Positions 55,972-64,000 of a stretch of 64,000 bases of DNA are shown here, piece after piece; the stretch's first letter is position 1, and each line of letters begins with the position of its first letter. The notes beneath the pieces are model-generated. The model did no database searches, was not told the DNA's origin, and worked only from the letters and a program-made list of their open reading frames with translations. A program made the translations under genes and the position numbers. The DNA comes from CAZKBP01 sp964551015 (GTDB lineage: Bacteria > Bacteroidota > Bacteroidia > Cytophagales > Microscillaceae), in contig CAZKBP010000006.1 in the NCBI GenBank assembly GCA_964551015.1, positions 186,001 through 250,000 of the forward strand, in the 5' to 3' direction.

Positions 55972-58900
55972 CTATTTACCCTCGGAACCATTTGGCTGGG
56001 TAAGTACATAACGCTTCTCGATGCCTAGCTTTTTCATGCGAGATTCTAGCGTACTCGGCTTGATGTTGAGAAGTTCGGCGGCACCATCTTTCCCCCTGAC
56101 TCGTCCTTGTGTGTAGCGAAGGGTAGACACAATATGCTCTCGCTGCATTTCGTCCAGCGTTTTGATGCTGAAATCACGGGACAAGTCAGGGGCTTGATGA
56201 ATAGCTGGGTTGCGAAGTGGCGTAGCAAGTTCCAACTGATCTCCTTGCGTGATGATGGCAGATTGCTCAATGATATGTTCTAGTTCTCGGATATTTCCTG
56301 GCCAGTGATAGGCAAGCATTTCTTTTTGAATATGGTCAGGAATCTGTCGAATTTTCTTCCCTAATTTTTTATTCAGCTTTTTGAGAAAATATTGGGCAAG
56401 TGCTGGAATATCTTCTTTGCGCTTTCGGAGTGGAGGCAACTGAATGGGGAAGACATTCAGGCGATAAAATAAATCCAAGCGAAAGCGGTTTTCCTGTACC
56501 TCTTTCTCTAAGTCTCGGTTGGTAGCCGCGATGATGCGCACGTTCATGCGCAGGGTTTCTTTGCCGCCTATGCGCTCGATTTCTTTTTCTTGAATAGCTC
56601 TGAGCAGTTTCGCTTGGAGTTCTTTGGGCAGCTCACCGATTTCGTCCAAGAAGATCGTACTTTCGTGGGCTAGCTCGAACTTTCCCAGTCTTCTTTGGAT
56701 GGCTCCCGTAAAAGCCCCTTGCTCGTGACCAAAAAGTTCGCTCTCGATCAATTCGCTAGGTAAGGCGGCACAATTGACCTTGATTAGTGTCTTTGCTTGG
56801 CGAGGCGAAAGACTGTGAATGGTACGGGCGATTAGTTCTTTGCCTGTACCCGTTTCTCCGGTCACCAAGACCGTGGTATCTAGGGGAGCTACTAAACGGA
56901 TTCGCTCGAATACACTCTGAAGGGCAGGTGCCTGACCAATGATCTCCTCAAAGTTATGGTTGATTTTAATTTCTTCGGTAAGATAGGTTTTTTCCTGTTC
57001 TAATTGTTGTTTGAGGCTTTGCAATTCTTCGAGAGCACTTATGTTCTCAATCGCTAGTGGCATATTAGCTGCTAAGCTTTGGATCGTCAGTAAATCTTGA
57101 TGTGAGAAGGCATAAGGTTTGCGACTGGCCAAGATAATGGTACCCATCCAGCGATTTTGATCATAAACAGGTACATACATAGCACATCGAAATTCATAGA
57201 GATCACGGCAAATCTGAGTTAGGGGATATTCTTGACAAATTTTATGATATTCTTCGCCAACATTATTACTAACACGTGAGTAGAGCGCATTCATCTTTTC
57301 CATCGCCTCTTGCAAGGATTTTTCGTTCAGACCAGAGGCTTGGATGAACTCTTCCTCGGAAAGTAAGCGAAATCTACCTTCTTCCTTCAAAGCTGTGGGG
57401 CCGATTTTTGTCAATTGAGAAGCATTATCAAAAATCTTGATGTTAAATTCATCGCAAGGTACGACCCGATTGATCTCCTGAGCCAAGCTCAAAACCAATT
57501 GTTTGCGATCCTTGATAGAAGCCAGTGCTTGTATCACGTTAAATTCTAAGCGCTTTCTTTGCTCACTGAGCCTCAGTTCGGCCAAGGAGATTTGGTTCTC
57601 TATACTCAGTGAAATTTGTGGGGCTAGCAAGCTCAATAGGTCTAGATGTTGGCGGTCAAAAGGGTTCTGGTGCTTTGCCACTAAAATGAGATGCCCTCGG
57701 TGATTACGACTAATGGGAAGTGGTAATCTCAAAATCGCAGAGGCTTGAAATTCTTCCCGAAAGAGTGTAAATAGTTTGAGCTTAGAGCCTAGCGCATCTT
57801 GCTGATAAATACTTGCTTCCGCTTGAAAATTGAGAGCCTCTTCTACCATTTTTGGGTATTCGGAACCTCCTTTCGTGAGGACTTCTCGCTTGATTTCAGT
57901 TAAATCATTTGACTCATGTCTTGAGAAAATATTCCAATAAACTGTCTCTCTTCGTCGGTCCCACACTCTCAGGCTTATGTAGTGAAAAGGGACAAATTCT
58001 CCCAACTCTTCGCTTAGTTTTCTGAAAAGAACATCTAAATCTTGGATTTGCAGGAGATGATTATTGAAGCGTAGCAGGAGATCTTTTTCTTGGGCAAATC
58101 TCTCCATCTCTTCGTGTGCTAATCTTTTCTCGAATGACAATAAAAATGTAGAAGCACTCTCTTGCATTAATTGAAGATGATGTGCTTGATACGTCTGCGC
58201 TTCGTGACTATATAGCGCGATATAAAAATATCCTCCATCCTTCAAAGGCAAAGGGAGAAGCAGATAAGAAGCAAGATCAAAAGTGCGCACCACAGCCGCC
58301 TTGAGTGGGTCTTGGGTACAGGCTTCTTGCAGATCCGAGCCGTTTAGCAGTTGGGGAGCAGTCTGGACGCGTGCTCGTAGCCATTGGTGGAGCACCTCTC
58401 GGCTGATGCCGGCTCGCTTGATAAATGTTTCGGGGTATATCGTCTCGACCTCTTCCTCCGTGTGATACAGAAAGCTAATGGCCATAAATTTCTCTACAGG
58501 GTGATAAAAACTGAAGGTGATAAAATCAAAGGGAATCTGTGTTTTGGTAAGTTGTGCAATCCGCTTGAGTTTAGCCTCCCAGTTTTTTTCTTCATCCAAA
58601 GCTCTGTGAATATCCAATTGCAAAGATTTGATTTGATCTCGCCTCGAGGCCTCTTCGCGAGCAAGTATATTGCTAAGCGCCAAACCAATATGCGTGGACA
58701 ATAGCTGCAGCCATTCTAAATACTGCTGACTGTTTGCTACCTCTGGCGTAAGGCCAACGAAAAGCAAGCCTACTCTCTTTGATTGATGGAGGAGCGGAAT
58801 AACCCACAGCTGTTGGACGGATTGATCATCTGAGATTGAAGAAAAAAGGAAATCCGTTTCTTTGGTTCTATCTAGAAGAAGTGGTTCCGTTGATTGGCTT

Positions 58901-59190
58901 AATGAAATGACTTCACTGCCATATCTAACATAAGAAAACTGATCCGTGTCCAAACCCAGATTTGGTGACGATACCACCGGATAAGATAGAAAACTGGTAA
59001 AACTTCCATCGGAGGGTTGATAACTAAAAAGCCGGATAAACACCTTCTGGGCTATCCAAGAGCTGAGACAACCGTGGATTACCCGAGCTAGTTTTTGACG
59101 ATTGGAGGCGGCTGAAATTTCTTTACTACAATCAAATAAAGCCACTAAGTGAACTTGTTCTATCATTCCTTTTTGCTGCTCTACGTCCAT
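55972..59190 (-). CDS. Multi-GAF sigma-54-dependent transcriptional activator
   Basis: This is a 1072-residue regulator. About 730 N-terminal residues form four GAF-like sensory modules in tandem (approximately 1-180, 190-360, 370-540, 550-720). A short linker helix follows, then a AAA+ domain (about 750-975) and a Fis-type helix-turn-helix (about 1025-1066). The AAA+ domain has the Walker A motif GETGTGKE near 778, GAFTGA near 828 (sigma-54 contact loop) and FLDEIGELP. The GAF modules bind small ligands or gases, but the ligand is unknown. The large sensory region recalls FhlA. No target operon is obvious; the divergent lipoprotein-DoxX-nitrilase operon at 59871 is a candidate. It converges on the protease gene with a 67-base gap. 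Confidence 0.93.
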   Translation of the reverse strand: MDVEQQKGMIEQVHLVALFDCSKEISAASNRQKLARVIHGCLSSWIAQKVFIRLFSYQPSDGSFTSFLSYPVVSSPNLGLDTDQFSYVRYGSEVISLSQSTEPLLLDRTKETDFLFSSISDDQSVQQLWVIPLLHQSKRVGLLFVGLTPEVANSQQYLEWLQLLSTHIGLALSNILAREEASRRDQIKSLQLDIHRALDEEKNWEAKLKRIAQLTKTQIPFDFITFSFYHPVEKFMAISFLYHTEEEVETIYPETFIKRAGISREVLHQWLRARVQTAPQLLNGSDLQEACTQDPLKAAVVRTFDLASYLLLPLPLKDGGYFYIALYSHEAQTYQAHHLQLMQESASTFLLSFEKRLAHEEMERFAQEKDLLLRFNNHLLQIQDLDVLFRKLSEELGEFVPFHYISLRVWDRRRETVYWNIFSRHESNDLTEIKREVLTKGGSEYPKMVEEALNFQAEASIYQQDALGSKLKLFTLFREEFQASAILRLPLPISRNHRGHLILVAKHQNPFDRQHLDLLSLLAPQISLSIENQISLAELRLSEQRKRLEFNVIQALASIKDRKQLVLSLAQEINRVVPCDEFNIKIFDNASQLTKIGPTALKEEGRFRLLSEEEFIQASGLNEKSLQEAMEKMNALYSRVSNNVGEEYHKICQEYPLTQICRDLYEFRCAMYVPVYDQNRWMGTIILASRKPYAFSHQDLLTIQSLAANMPLAIENISALEELQSLKQQLEQEKTYLTEEIKINHNFEEIIGQAPALQSVFERIRLVAPLDTTVLVTGETGTGKELIARTIHSLSPRQAKTLIKVNCAALPSELIESELFGHEQGAFTGAIQRRLGKFELAHESTIFLDEIGELPKELQAKLLRAIQEKEIERIGGKETLRMNVRIIAATNRDLEKEVQENRFRLDLFYRLNVFPIQLPPLRKRKEDIPALAQYFLKKLNKKLGKKIRQIPDHIQKEMLAYHWPGNIRELEHIIEQSAIITQGDQLELATPLRNPAIHQAPDLSRDFSIKTLDEMQREHIVSTLRYTQGRVRGKDGAAELLNIKPSTLESRMKKLGIEKRYVLTQPNGSEGK

Positions 59191-59870
59191 GATTTACTGG
59201 TTTATTATACTCAAAATTTACTAAATATCGTAGCTAAGGGAGTGCATATCCCCGATATATCGTGGTATAAGTTTTTAAGTTTTCCGATTAATGGCTGTCT
59301 TTAAATATTTAAACACTTGTTTTTCAATACATTACATATTGATGAGTTGCCAGAATTGATTTTGGTGCTAGACTTGTCATTGTATGGATATATCTTTTAC
59401 CTTAACTTGTAAGAAAGAAGGATAGTCCCTGAGAGATCGCCTGTGTTTTATTTTAGAAAATGGTTATAAACTATTTTTCCAGCAGATGAAGCTCCTTTTG
59501 AATAGCATACCTCAAGGCATGGTGCAAAAAAATAGCGAAAATATGCTCGGAAAAGATACAAAACCATATCTACGGATAGAACTCGAGCCATTTCTAAAAG
59601 CCCTGACGCCATGACAGTTTGTTTATGCGCTACTTTACCGTCCACGAAATTCTCTGGGCTGATATGCATAATTGTTTATTGTATGAGTTAATTCATCGCA
59701 ACTCGAGATAACTATCCATCTCCATTGTCCATAAAGCGTCAGCAGCTTCTAATCATTCCACAATTTTCTAAATGGAGTTAATCGATTGAGAACCCCATCA
59801 AGATGTTAAATAGACTACATACAATTTGATGTAGTAACTTTAATTTGGGAAACAAAATAAATCACTTTTT
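59191..59870. other. Long divergent intergenic region
   Basis: In these 680 bases no gene is convincing. A minus-strand frame (59448-59669, 73 codons) has no recognisable domain. A sequence resembling a sigma-54 promoter, TGGTGCTAGACTTGT, lies at 59363-59377 on the plus strand but lacks the essential -12 GC. Regulatory sites for both neighbours should be here. Confidence 0.45.
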
Positions 59871-60710
59871 ATGAAAAACACTGTATTCTTTTTTACATTC
59901 ATCTGCCTTTTCTATGCTTGTGGCTCCTCAGAAACACAACAAGCGGAACAAGCCGAAAATACCAATGAAGCAGCTGAAGTGCCCACGAGTGAGGTAAGCC
60001 AATCTGAGCCAGAACCGGCACTTCCTTTGATCGCTGAACTGATGGATGCCCACCAAAGCAAGGAATTCCGCACGAAAGAGGCCATTTCTTTTGATATTGA
60101 GCTTTATTTTGGAGGGAAGCTTCGCCTCGATGCCACGGCGATGTCTACGACCAATTCTGATCGTATCCTTATCAGCAAAAAAGATGGAAGTCAATTAATC
60201 TATGATGGTGATCAGGTTTATATCAGCCCTGATACGGCCATGTACGATGGGGCAAGGTTTGATATGTTTACTTGGACTTATTTTTTCTGTGCCCCTTTCA
60301 AATTCAACGACGCTGGTACTCAATGGGAAGCTCTAGGCGAAAAAACACTAAAAGATCAAACTTACGAGGCCGCCCGCCTTACTTTTGAACAAGGAATTGG
60401 AGATTCCCCAGATGACTGGTACATCGCGTACGTGGAGCCTGAGTCTAAGACGCTCTTTGCCTTGGCTTACATTGTAACACTAAATCGTAGCGTAAAAGAA
60501 GCAGAAGCAGAGCCTCATGCCATTTCTTATCATAATTACGAAGAGGTGGAAGGAATACCCATTGCCCAAGAATGGAAGTTTTGGATGTGGAGTGAAGAAG
60601 AGGGACTAGGCGATGAAATTGGCTCGGCCAAAATCACCAATGTTCGTTTCTTTTCACCAGAAGAAAGCACTTTTGAAGTTCCTGAAAACAGCCAAACTGT
60701 CGGTCTTTAG
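59871..60710 (+). CDS. DUF6503-type lipoprotein
   Basis: This 279-residue protein has a lipoprotein signal with lipobox FYACGSS (Cys about residue 17). A Glu/Gln/Ala-rich linker follows (about 20-55), then a beta-rich domain (about 60-279). That domain resembles the DUF6503 family of Bacteroidota, with WTYFFCAPFKF, DWYIAYVEPESK and EGIPIAQEWKFWMW. The mature protein should sit in the outer or inner membrane facing the periplasm. The family may bind lipid-like ligands, but function is unproven. It begins a likely operon: DoxX starts 3 bases after its stop. Confidence 0.85.
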   Translation: MKNTVFFFTFICLFYACGSSETQQAEQAENTNEAAEVPTSEVSQSEPEPALPLIAELMDAHQSKEFRTKEAISFDIELYFGGKLRLDATAMSTTNSDRILISKKDGSQLIYDGDQVYISPDTAMYDGARFDMFTWTYFFCAPFKFNDAGTQWEALGEKTLKDQTYEAARLTFEQGIGDSPDDWYIAYVEPESKTLFALAYIVTLNRSVKEAEAEPHAISYHNYEEVEGIPIAQEWKFWMWSEEEGLGDEIGSAKITNVRFFSPEESTFEVPENSQTVGL

Positions 60711-60712
60711 AG

Positions 60713-61147
60713 ATGTCTTCTTTCACTCAGCGTAATCGTGCCGTCGCTTTGTTGATCCTGCGTCTTTTACTAGGAATTATCTTCTTGATGCAAGGCTACG
60801 GTAAAGTATTCAAATGGGGGATAGAACAACTCTATAAAAATGCCTTCTCTCCCTATCAGGAACAAGGCTTACCCGAAGCTTTGCTCTGGCTAATTGCTTA
60901 TTACACATCTTATGTGGAATTGATCGCTGGAGCCTTGTTGATATTGGGATTAGGACGAGATTGGGCACTCTATCTTTTGGGTAGTGTGCTGCTCATCGTG
61001 AGTTTTGGGCACGGTCTAGCTACACCCATCTGGCCTCTGGATGATGTTTTGTTCAGGGCATTGCTCTTAGTTACGATCCTCTTATTACCCGTGGAGTATG
61101 ATACTTGGCGTTTGGAAAGATTGATTTATCAAGTCAAAAAGACATGA
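60713..61147 (+). CDS. DoxX-family membrane protein
   Basis: This 144-residue protein has four hydrophobic helices (about 10-30, 55-78, 83-103 and 108-128) and the DoxX signature LRLLLGIIFLMQGYGKVFKW, with VELIAGALLILGLGRD. DoxX proteins are membrane subunits often linked to redox or quinone chemistry. The substrate is unknown. It starts 2 bases after the lipoprotein stop, and its stop overlaps the nitrilase start (ATGA), indicating translational coupling. It is a different subfamily from the protein at 2192. Confidence 0.88.
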   Translation: MSSFTQRNRAVALLILRLLLGIIFLMQGYGKVFKWGIEQLYKNAFSPYQEQGLPEALLWLIAYYTSYVELIAGALLILGLGRDWALYLLGSVLLIVSFGHGLATPIWPLDDVLFRALLLVTILLLPVEYDTWRLERLIYQVKKT

Positions 61148-62085
61148 GAGATAAAATTAAAATAGGCATCGTCCAGTCTGGGGCTTCTCATTTAAACTTA
61201 GCAGAGAGTCTGGAAAAAGCCCTTACTTTTATGGAAGAAGCGGCTCGAGCAGATGTAGAACTCCTCGTGTTTGGCGAAACTTGGCTCTCTGGCTATCCTG
61301 TCTGGTTAGACTATGCGCCCGCCGTAGCCCAGTGGGATCATCCGCCTACCAAAAAATTATTTGCCCGAATGCACCAGCATAGTGTAGCTATAAATGGGGC
61401 AGAAATAAAAACGCTTCAAGAGAAAGCCCAAGCCCACCAAATGGCTATCTGCCTCGGCATGAACGAAAAAGTAAACCAAGGGCCAGGCAATGGAACAATC
61501 TATAACGCTTTGCTCATCATGGGTGCCGATGGAGAAATTCTCAATCATCACCGTAAGCTGATGCCCACGTACACGGAGAAAATGCTTTATGGCTTGGGAG
61601 ATGGAGCGGGCTTGCAGGCGGTCGACCTAGGAGGGCTACGCATAGGAGGACTCATCTGCTGGGAGCATTGGATGCCCTTGACTCGACAGGCTTTACACGA
61701 TAGTGGAGAGCATATTCATATCGCACTTTGGCCCAAAGTACACGAAATGCATCAGATCGCTTGCCGCCAGTATGCTTTCGAGGGGCGCTGCTTCGTGGTA
61801 GGCGTAGGGCAATTATTCCAGATCAAAGATTTCCCTCAAGAACTAGAGCCACCCGATGAACTCAAAAACCAACCTGAGCATTATCTCCTAGACGGAAACA
61901 GTTGTATCGTGGCTCCAAATGGTGCTTACGAATTAGCACCACAGAAAGAAATCTCGGGATTAATTATCCACGAAATTACAGATCTGAGCCGTTGCTACGA
62001 AGAGCGGGCTACGCTGGACGTTTCAGGGCATTACCAAAGGAGAGATGTTTTTGATTTTCAAATCAATAAAGAAAGAATTAACTGA
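61144..62085 (+). CDS. Nitrilase (carbon-nitrogen hydrolase)
   Basis: This 313-residue cytoplasmic enzyme of the nitrilase superfamily, branch 1, has an intact Glu-Lys-Cys triad: Glu45 (FGETWLSGYP), Lys near 138 (HHRKLMPTYTEK) and Cys near 172 (LICWEHWMPL). The segment after the Cys (WEHWMPLTR) is typical of true nitrilases that convert R-CN to the acid and ammonia, rather than amidases. The exact substrate is unknown. The ATG at 61144 overlaps the DoxX stop by four bases. Upstream in-frame starts inside doxX would overlap more and are rejected. The STAS-like gene follows after 28 bases. Confidence 0.9.
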   Translation: MRDKIKIGIVQSGASHLNLAESLEKALTFMEEAARADVELLVFGETWLSGYPVWLDYAPAVAQWDHPPTKKLFARMHQHSVAINGAEIKTLQEKAQAHQMAICLGMNEKVNQGPGNGTIYNALLIMGADGEILNHHRKLMPTYTEKMLYGLGDGAGLQAVDLGGLRIGGLICWEHWMPLTRQALHDSGEHIHIALWPKVHEMHQIACRQYAFEGRCFVVGVGQLFQIKDFPQELEPPDELKNQPEHYLLDGNSCIVAPNGAYELAPQKEISGLIIHEITDLSRCYEERATLDVSGHYQRRDVFDFQINKERIN

Positions 62086-62113
62086 CCATATCTTCATTGT
62101 AGATACTTAACAA

Positions 62114-62503
62114 ATGGAAATTTACCTTAAAGAAAAATACTTACAGATCGCCTACGCACCCCAACAGCATTGGGTAGAGGCCATTTGGTACAGTTATCAA
62201 AGTGTAGCCCAGCTACAAGAAGGGATGCAACAAGTGCTGGCCTTAATTAAGCAGAAGCAAACCTCAAAGCTTTTTATGGATTTTCGAGCCGTAAAAGGCA
62301 CTTTCACCGATGCCAACGAATGGATCGCCAAAGAATGGATTCCCCAAGCCAATCAACAGGGTTTTCGCTACGGCGTACTGACTTGCTCGGATGATGTTTT
62401 TACCAAATTTGCGACCGATGACCTGCTCCGCAAAATAGGCACTTCCCAAATCAAAATATTTTGCAATGTAGAAGAGGGTAAACAATGGCTTGCCGAGCAA
62501 TAG
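62114..62503 (+). CDS. SpoIIAA/STAS-like small protein
   Basis: This 129-residue cytoplasmic protein has the alternating helix and strand pattern of the SpoIIAA-like/STAS fold (IKQKQTSKLFMDFRAVKGTF, a central strand followed by a helix, ends IKIFCNVEEGKQWL). There is no phosphorylatable Ser in the classical DSSG motif. It is therefore unlikely to be a canonical anti-sigma antagonist and probably binds a small ligand. It is in the nitrilase operon between nitrilase and the haloacid dehalogenase. Confidence 0.7.
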   Translation: MEIYLKEKYLQIAYAPQQHWVEAIWYSYQSVAQLQEGMQQVLALIKQKQTSKLFMDFRAVKGTFTDANEWIAKEWIPQANQQGFRYGVLTCSDDVFTKFATDDLLRKIGTSQIKIFCNVEEGKQWLAEQ

Positions 62504-62555
62504 GAAGATAGAAATAACCGTCTGAGCGATTTTCCACACTGAAAAAGCAAACCTC

Positions 62556-63227
62556 ATGGCCTTTGAAAATATAAAATTATTAGTCTTTGATGCTTACGGA
62601 ACCCTCTTCAACTTAGAATATGCCGTAGAAAGCCTCCGCCCAGCGCTAGGTGAAAAGACCGATAGTGTCTTCGACCTCTGGCGTGTCAAGCAACTCGAGT
62701 ATACTTGGCTCACCAGTCTGATGCAACGGTATGAAAGTTTTGGACAACTGACCCGCAAAGCCTTGCAACACACACTGGAAGCACACGATTTATCCGAATC
62801 AACTTGGTTTGATAAATTAATGGCCATTTATGGTCAACCTCAATGCTACGCCGAAGTTCCTGAGTTCTTAAAGGCGCAAAAGCAAGCGGGTTACCAAACT
62901 TACGTGCTTTCTAATGGCTCTGAGGAGATGCTAGCCCAAGCTCTGCATACCACAGGGATCGCCTCCCAGATGGATGCTTATCTCTCCGTGGATGCCGTAC
63001 AAGTTTTCAAACCCACTCCTCAGGTGTATCAGATGGTACTGGATCGGTCAAGATTAACCAAAGAAGAAGTCTTGTTTCTTTCTTCTAATGCTTGGGACGT
63101 GGGGGGCGCGGTCAATTTTGGCTTTCAGGTGGCTTGGATCAATCGAGCGGGGAAAGCCCCCGACCGCCTCACCGCCTTGGAAGACTATATCAGGGTCAGT
63201 TCTTTACTGGAATTGTCCCTACCCTGA
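62556..63227 (+). CDS. Haloacid dehalogenase type II-like HAD hydrolase
   Basis: This 223-residue cytoplasmic HAD-superfamily enzyme resembles L-2-haloacid dehalogenases. Motif I is VFDAYGTLF with nucleophile Asp12. Motif II is the VLSNGSEEML Ser. Motif III is the FKPTPQVY Lys, and motif IV is SSNAWDVGGA. The DAYGTLF and SSNAWD forms are specific to type II haloacid dehalogenases and delta-2-HAD relatives. Real dehalogenase activity is not proven, because related proteins act as phosphatases. It starts 52 bases after the STAS-like gene and is probably the last gene of the operon. Confidence 0.88.
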   Translation: MAFENIKLLVFDAYGTLFNLEYAVESLRPALGEKTDSVFDLWRVKQLEYTWLTSLMQRYESFGQLTRKALQHTLEAHDLSESTWFDKLMAIYGQPQCYAEVPEFLKAQKQAGYQTYVLSNGSEEMLAQALHTTGIASQMDAYLSVDAVQVFKPTPQVYQMVLDRSRLTKEEVLFLSSNAWDVGGAVNFGFQVAWINRAGKAPDRLTALEDYIRVSSLLELSLP

Positions 63228-63432
63228 AAAATGAATAAGCAACAATCAATCAAGATCATACATAAAATAAATACCTCAACTGAATGCCGCGTGAAATCCC
63301 GAGCCATTCTTTAAAATCTAATTTCTATAAAAAAAGCTAATAGCTATTACAATGTCCAATTGATCAACCTACAAAACGCTCGCACCGTGAGCGCAGAAAC
63401 TTATTATTATTTAAACCTTAAATCTTAAGAAA

Positions 63433-64000
63433 ATGCAAGGAATGCAAGAGTTTAGCCCGCAAGGATTACAAGCGGATGTAGGCCCGTATGCTTTGAATGA
63501 GCGTGATATTCAACTCATAGAAAAGTATGGTCAATTGAAGCATTATCCCAAAAGAAGCTATATTTACCAATTAGGACGAGATATCAACAAGCTCTACCTC
63601 ATTCGGAAAGGAAAAGTAAAAATTGGCTACTGCTCCGAAGAAGGAAAAGAAGCCATTTTGAATATTTTGAGCCACCACGATGTATTTGGCAATATACTCG
63701 GAGAGCGAAAAATCTTTACCGAGTTTGTACAAACCCTTTCTGAGGTGAGCCTTTATGTGATCAACGAAAGAAATTTTTTCCATCTCATGCGCACTCAGCC
63801 CGCTTGTACACATAAGATTCTCCGCCTGATTAATCGCCGTTTTTATCATCTAGAGCAACAGTTTTTAAACCTTATCCTCAAAGACGTCAAAAGCCGACTG
63901 ATTGAGTTTCTGAAATTTCTGGCCACGCATCACGGCCAAAAAAGCAAGAATTATCTTTCGGTTCCCAACTTCTTGACCCATCAAGAAATCGCCGAACTGA
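63433..64000 (+). CDS. Crp/Fnr-family transcriptional regulator (partial, 3' end beyond window)
   Basis: I translated this frame from the ATG at 63433 to the window edge, giving 189 residues. The N-terminal cyclic-nucleotide-binding domain (about 20-140) begins YALNERDIQLIEKYGQ and includes INKLYLIRKGKVKIGY and EAILNILSHHDVFGNI. The dimerisation helix and the start of the winged-helix DNA-binding domain (NFLTHQEIAEL) follow. The rest of the domain is cut off. No Cys cluster typical of Fnr is visible, so an oxygen sensor is unlikely. The gene follows the HAD gene by 205 bases and may be separately transcribed. Confidence 0.93.
   Translation, partial: MQGMQEFSPQGLQADVGPYALNERDIQLIEKYGQLKHYPKRSYIYQLGRDINKLYLIRKGKVKIGYCSEEGKEAILNILSHHDVFGNILGERKIFTEFVQTLSEVSLYVINERNFFHLMRTQPACTHKILRLINRRFYHLEQQFLNLILKDVKSRLIEFLKFLATHHGQKSKNYLSVPNFLTHQEIAEL

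Noticed and set aside
59363..59377. Sigma-54 promoter-like TGGTGCTAGACTTGT
   Set aside because: The -12 element has GT instead of GC, and the nearest plus-strand gene is almost 500 bases away.
59448..59669. 73-codon minus-strand frame in the gap before the lipoprotein operon
   Set aside because: No recognisable domain, and start and composition look random for an AT-rich gap.

Overview
The window comes from the chromosome of a Gram-negative member of the Bacteroidota, most likely in the Cytophagales. The lineage evidence is a MurF-alanine racemase fusion, a large secreted protein ending in a type IX secretion (T9SS) sorting domain, a CrtD-type carotenoid desaturase, TPR proteins fused to SpoIIE phosphatases, DUF6503 lipoproteins, a Lacal_2735-type small protein and AT-rich gene starts without strong Shine-Dalgarno sequences. 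No rRNA, tRNA, CRISPR array, transposase or phage gene was found. I could not assign promoters with confidence.

Layout. 1-1397 is the start of dnaG (its 3' end lies outside the window). Next comes a structured gap that may encode a small RNA. 1970-9408 holds small membrane and secreted proteins, a DUF434 protein, a TPR-SpoIIE phosphatase, a formylglycine-generating-enzyme-like protein, a TerB-like protein and an epoxide-hydrolase-like enzyme. A 970-base gap leads into a 1405-residue HYR-domain surface protein (10381-14598). 14615-22192 contains a SpmA/SpmB-like membrane protein, htpG, a fused ABC substrate-binding/permease protein without its ATPase, a cold-shock protein and a solitary nuoN. 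22362-24758 is a second TPR-SpoIIE phosphatase.

25318-33200 is a minus-strand redox cluster. It encodes a Rieske-ThDP enzyme, a Rieske-glutamate-synthase-like flavoenzyme, a CPA1 Na+/H+ antiporter, two small anchored proteins, a haem-type membrane cytochrome carrying a Rieske domain, and an anchored Cys/His protein. Three unrelated enzymes each carry a Rieske domain, so I propose a linked electron-transfer chain. This is one of the two best candidates for an undescribed system.

33538-43367 is mostly housekeeping and catabolic: a coiled-coil envelope protein, a DPP-IV-like peptidase, thioredoxin, a PhoD-like phosphatase, an M42 peptidase, an SDR, and a UvrD/AddA-like helicase that stops just before the expected nuclease domain. 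A 141-bp tandem repeat follows the helicase. 44000-53441 holds an FtsX/MacB-type permease, an NTF2-like protein, crtD, a leucine-rich repeat protein, an anchored winged-helix-like protein and murF-alr.

53604-55904 is the second candidate system. A cytoplasmic trypsin-like protease with a zinc ribbon and a C-terminal YbjN/chaperone-like domain follows a protein that appears to carry a related domain. A large multi-GAF sigma-54 activator (55972-59190) faces it. 59871-63227 is a tight operon of a lipoprotein, DoxX, nitrilase, a STAS-like protein and a haloacid dehalogenase. The window ends inside a Crp/Fnr regulator.
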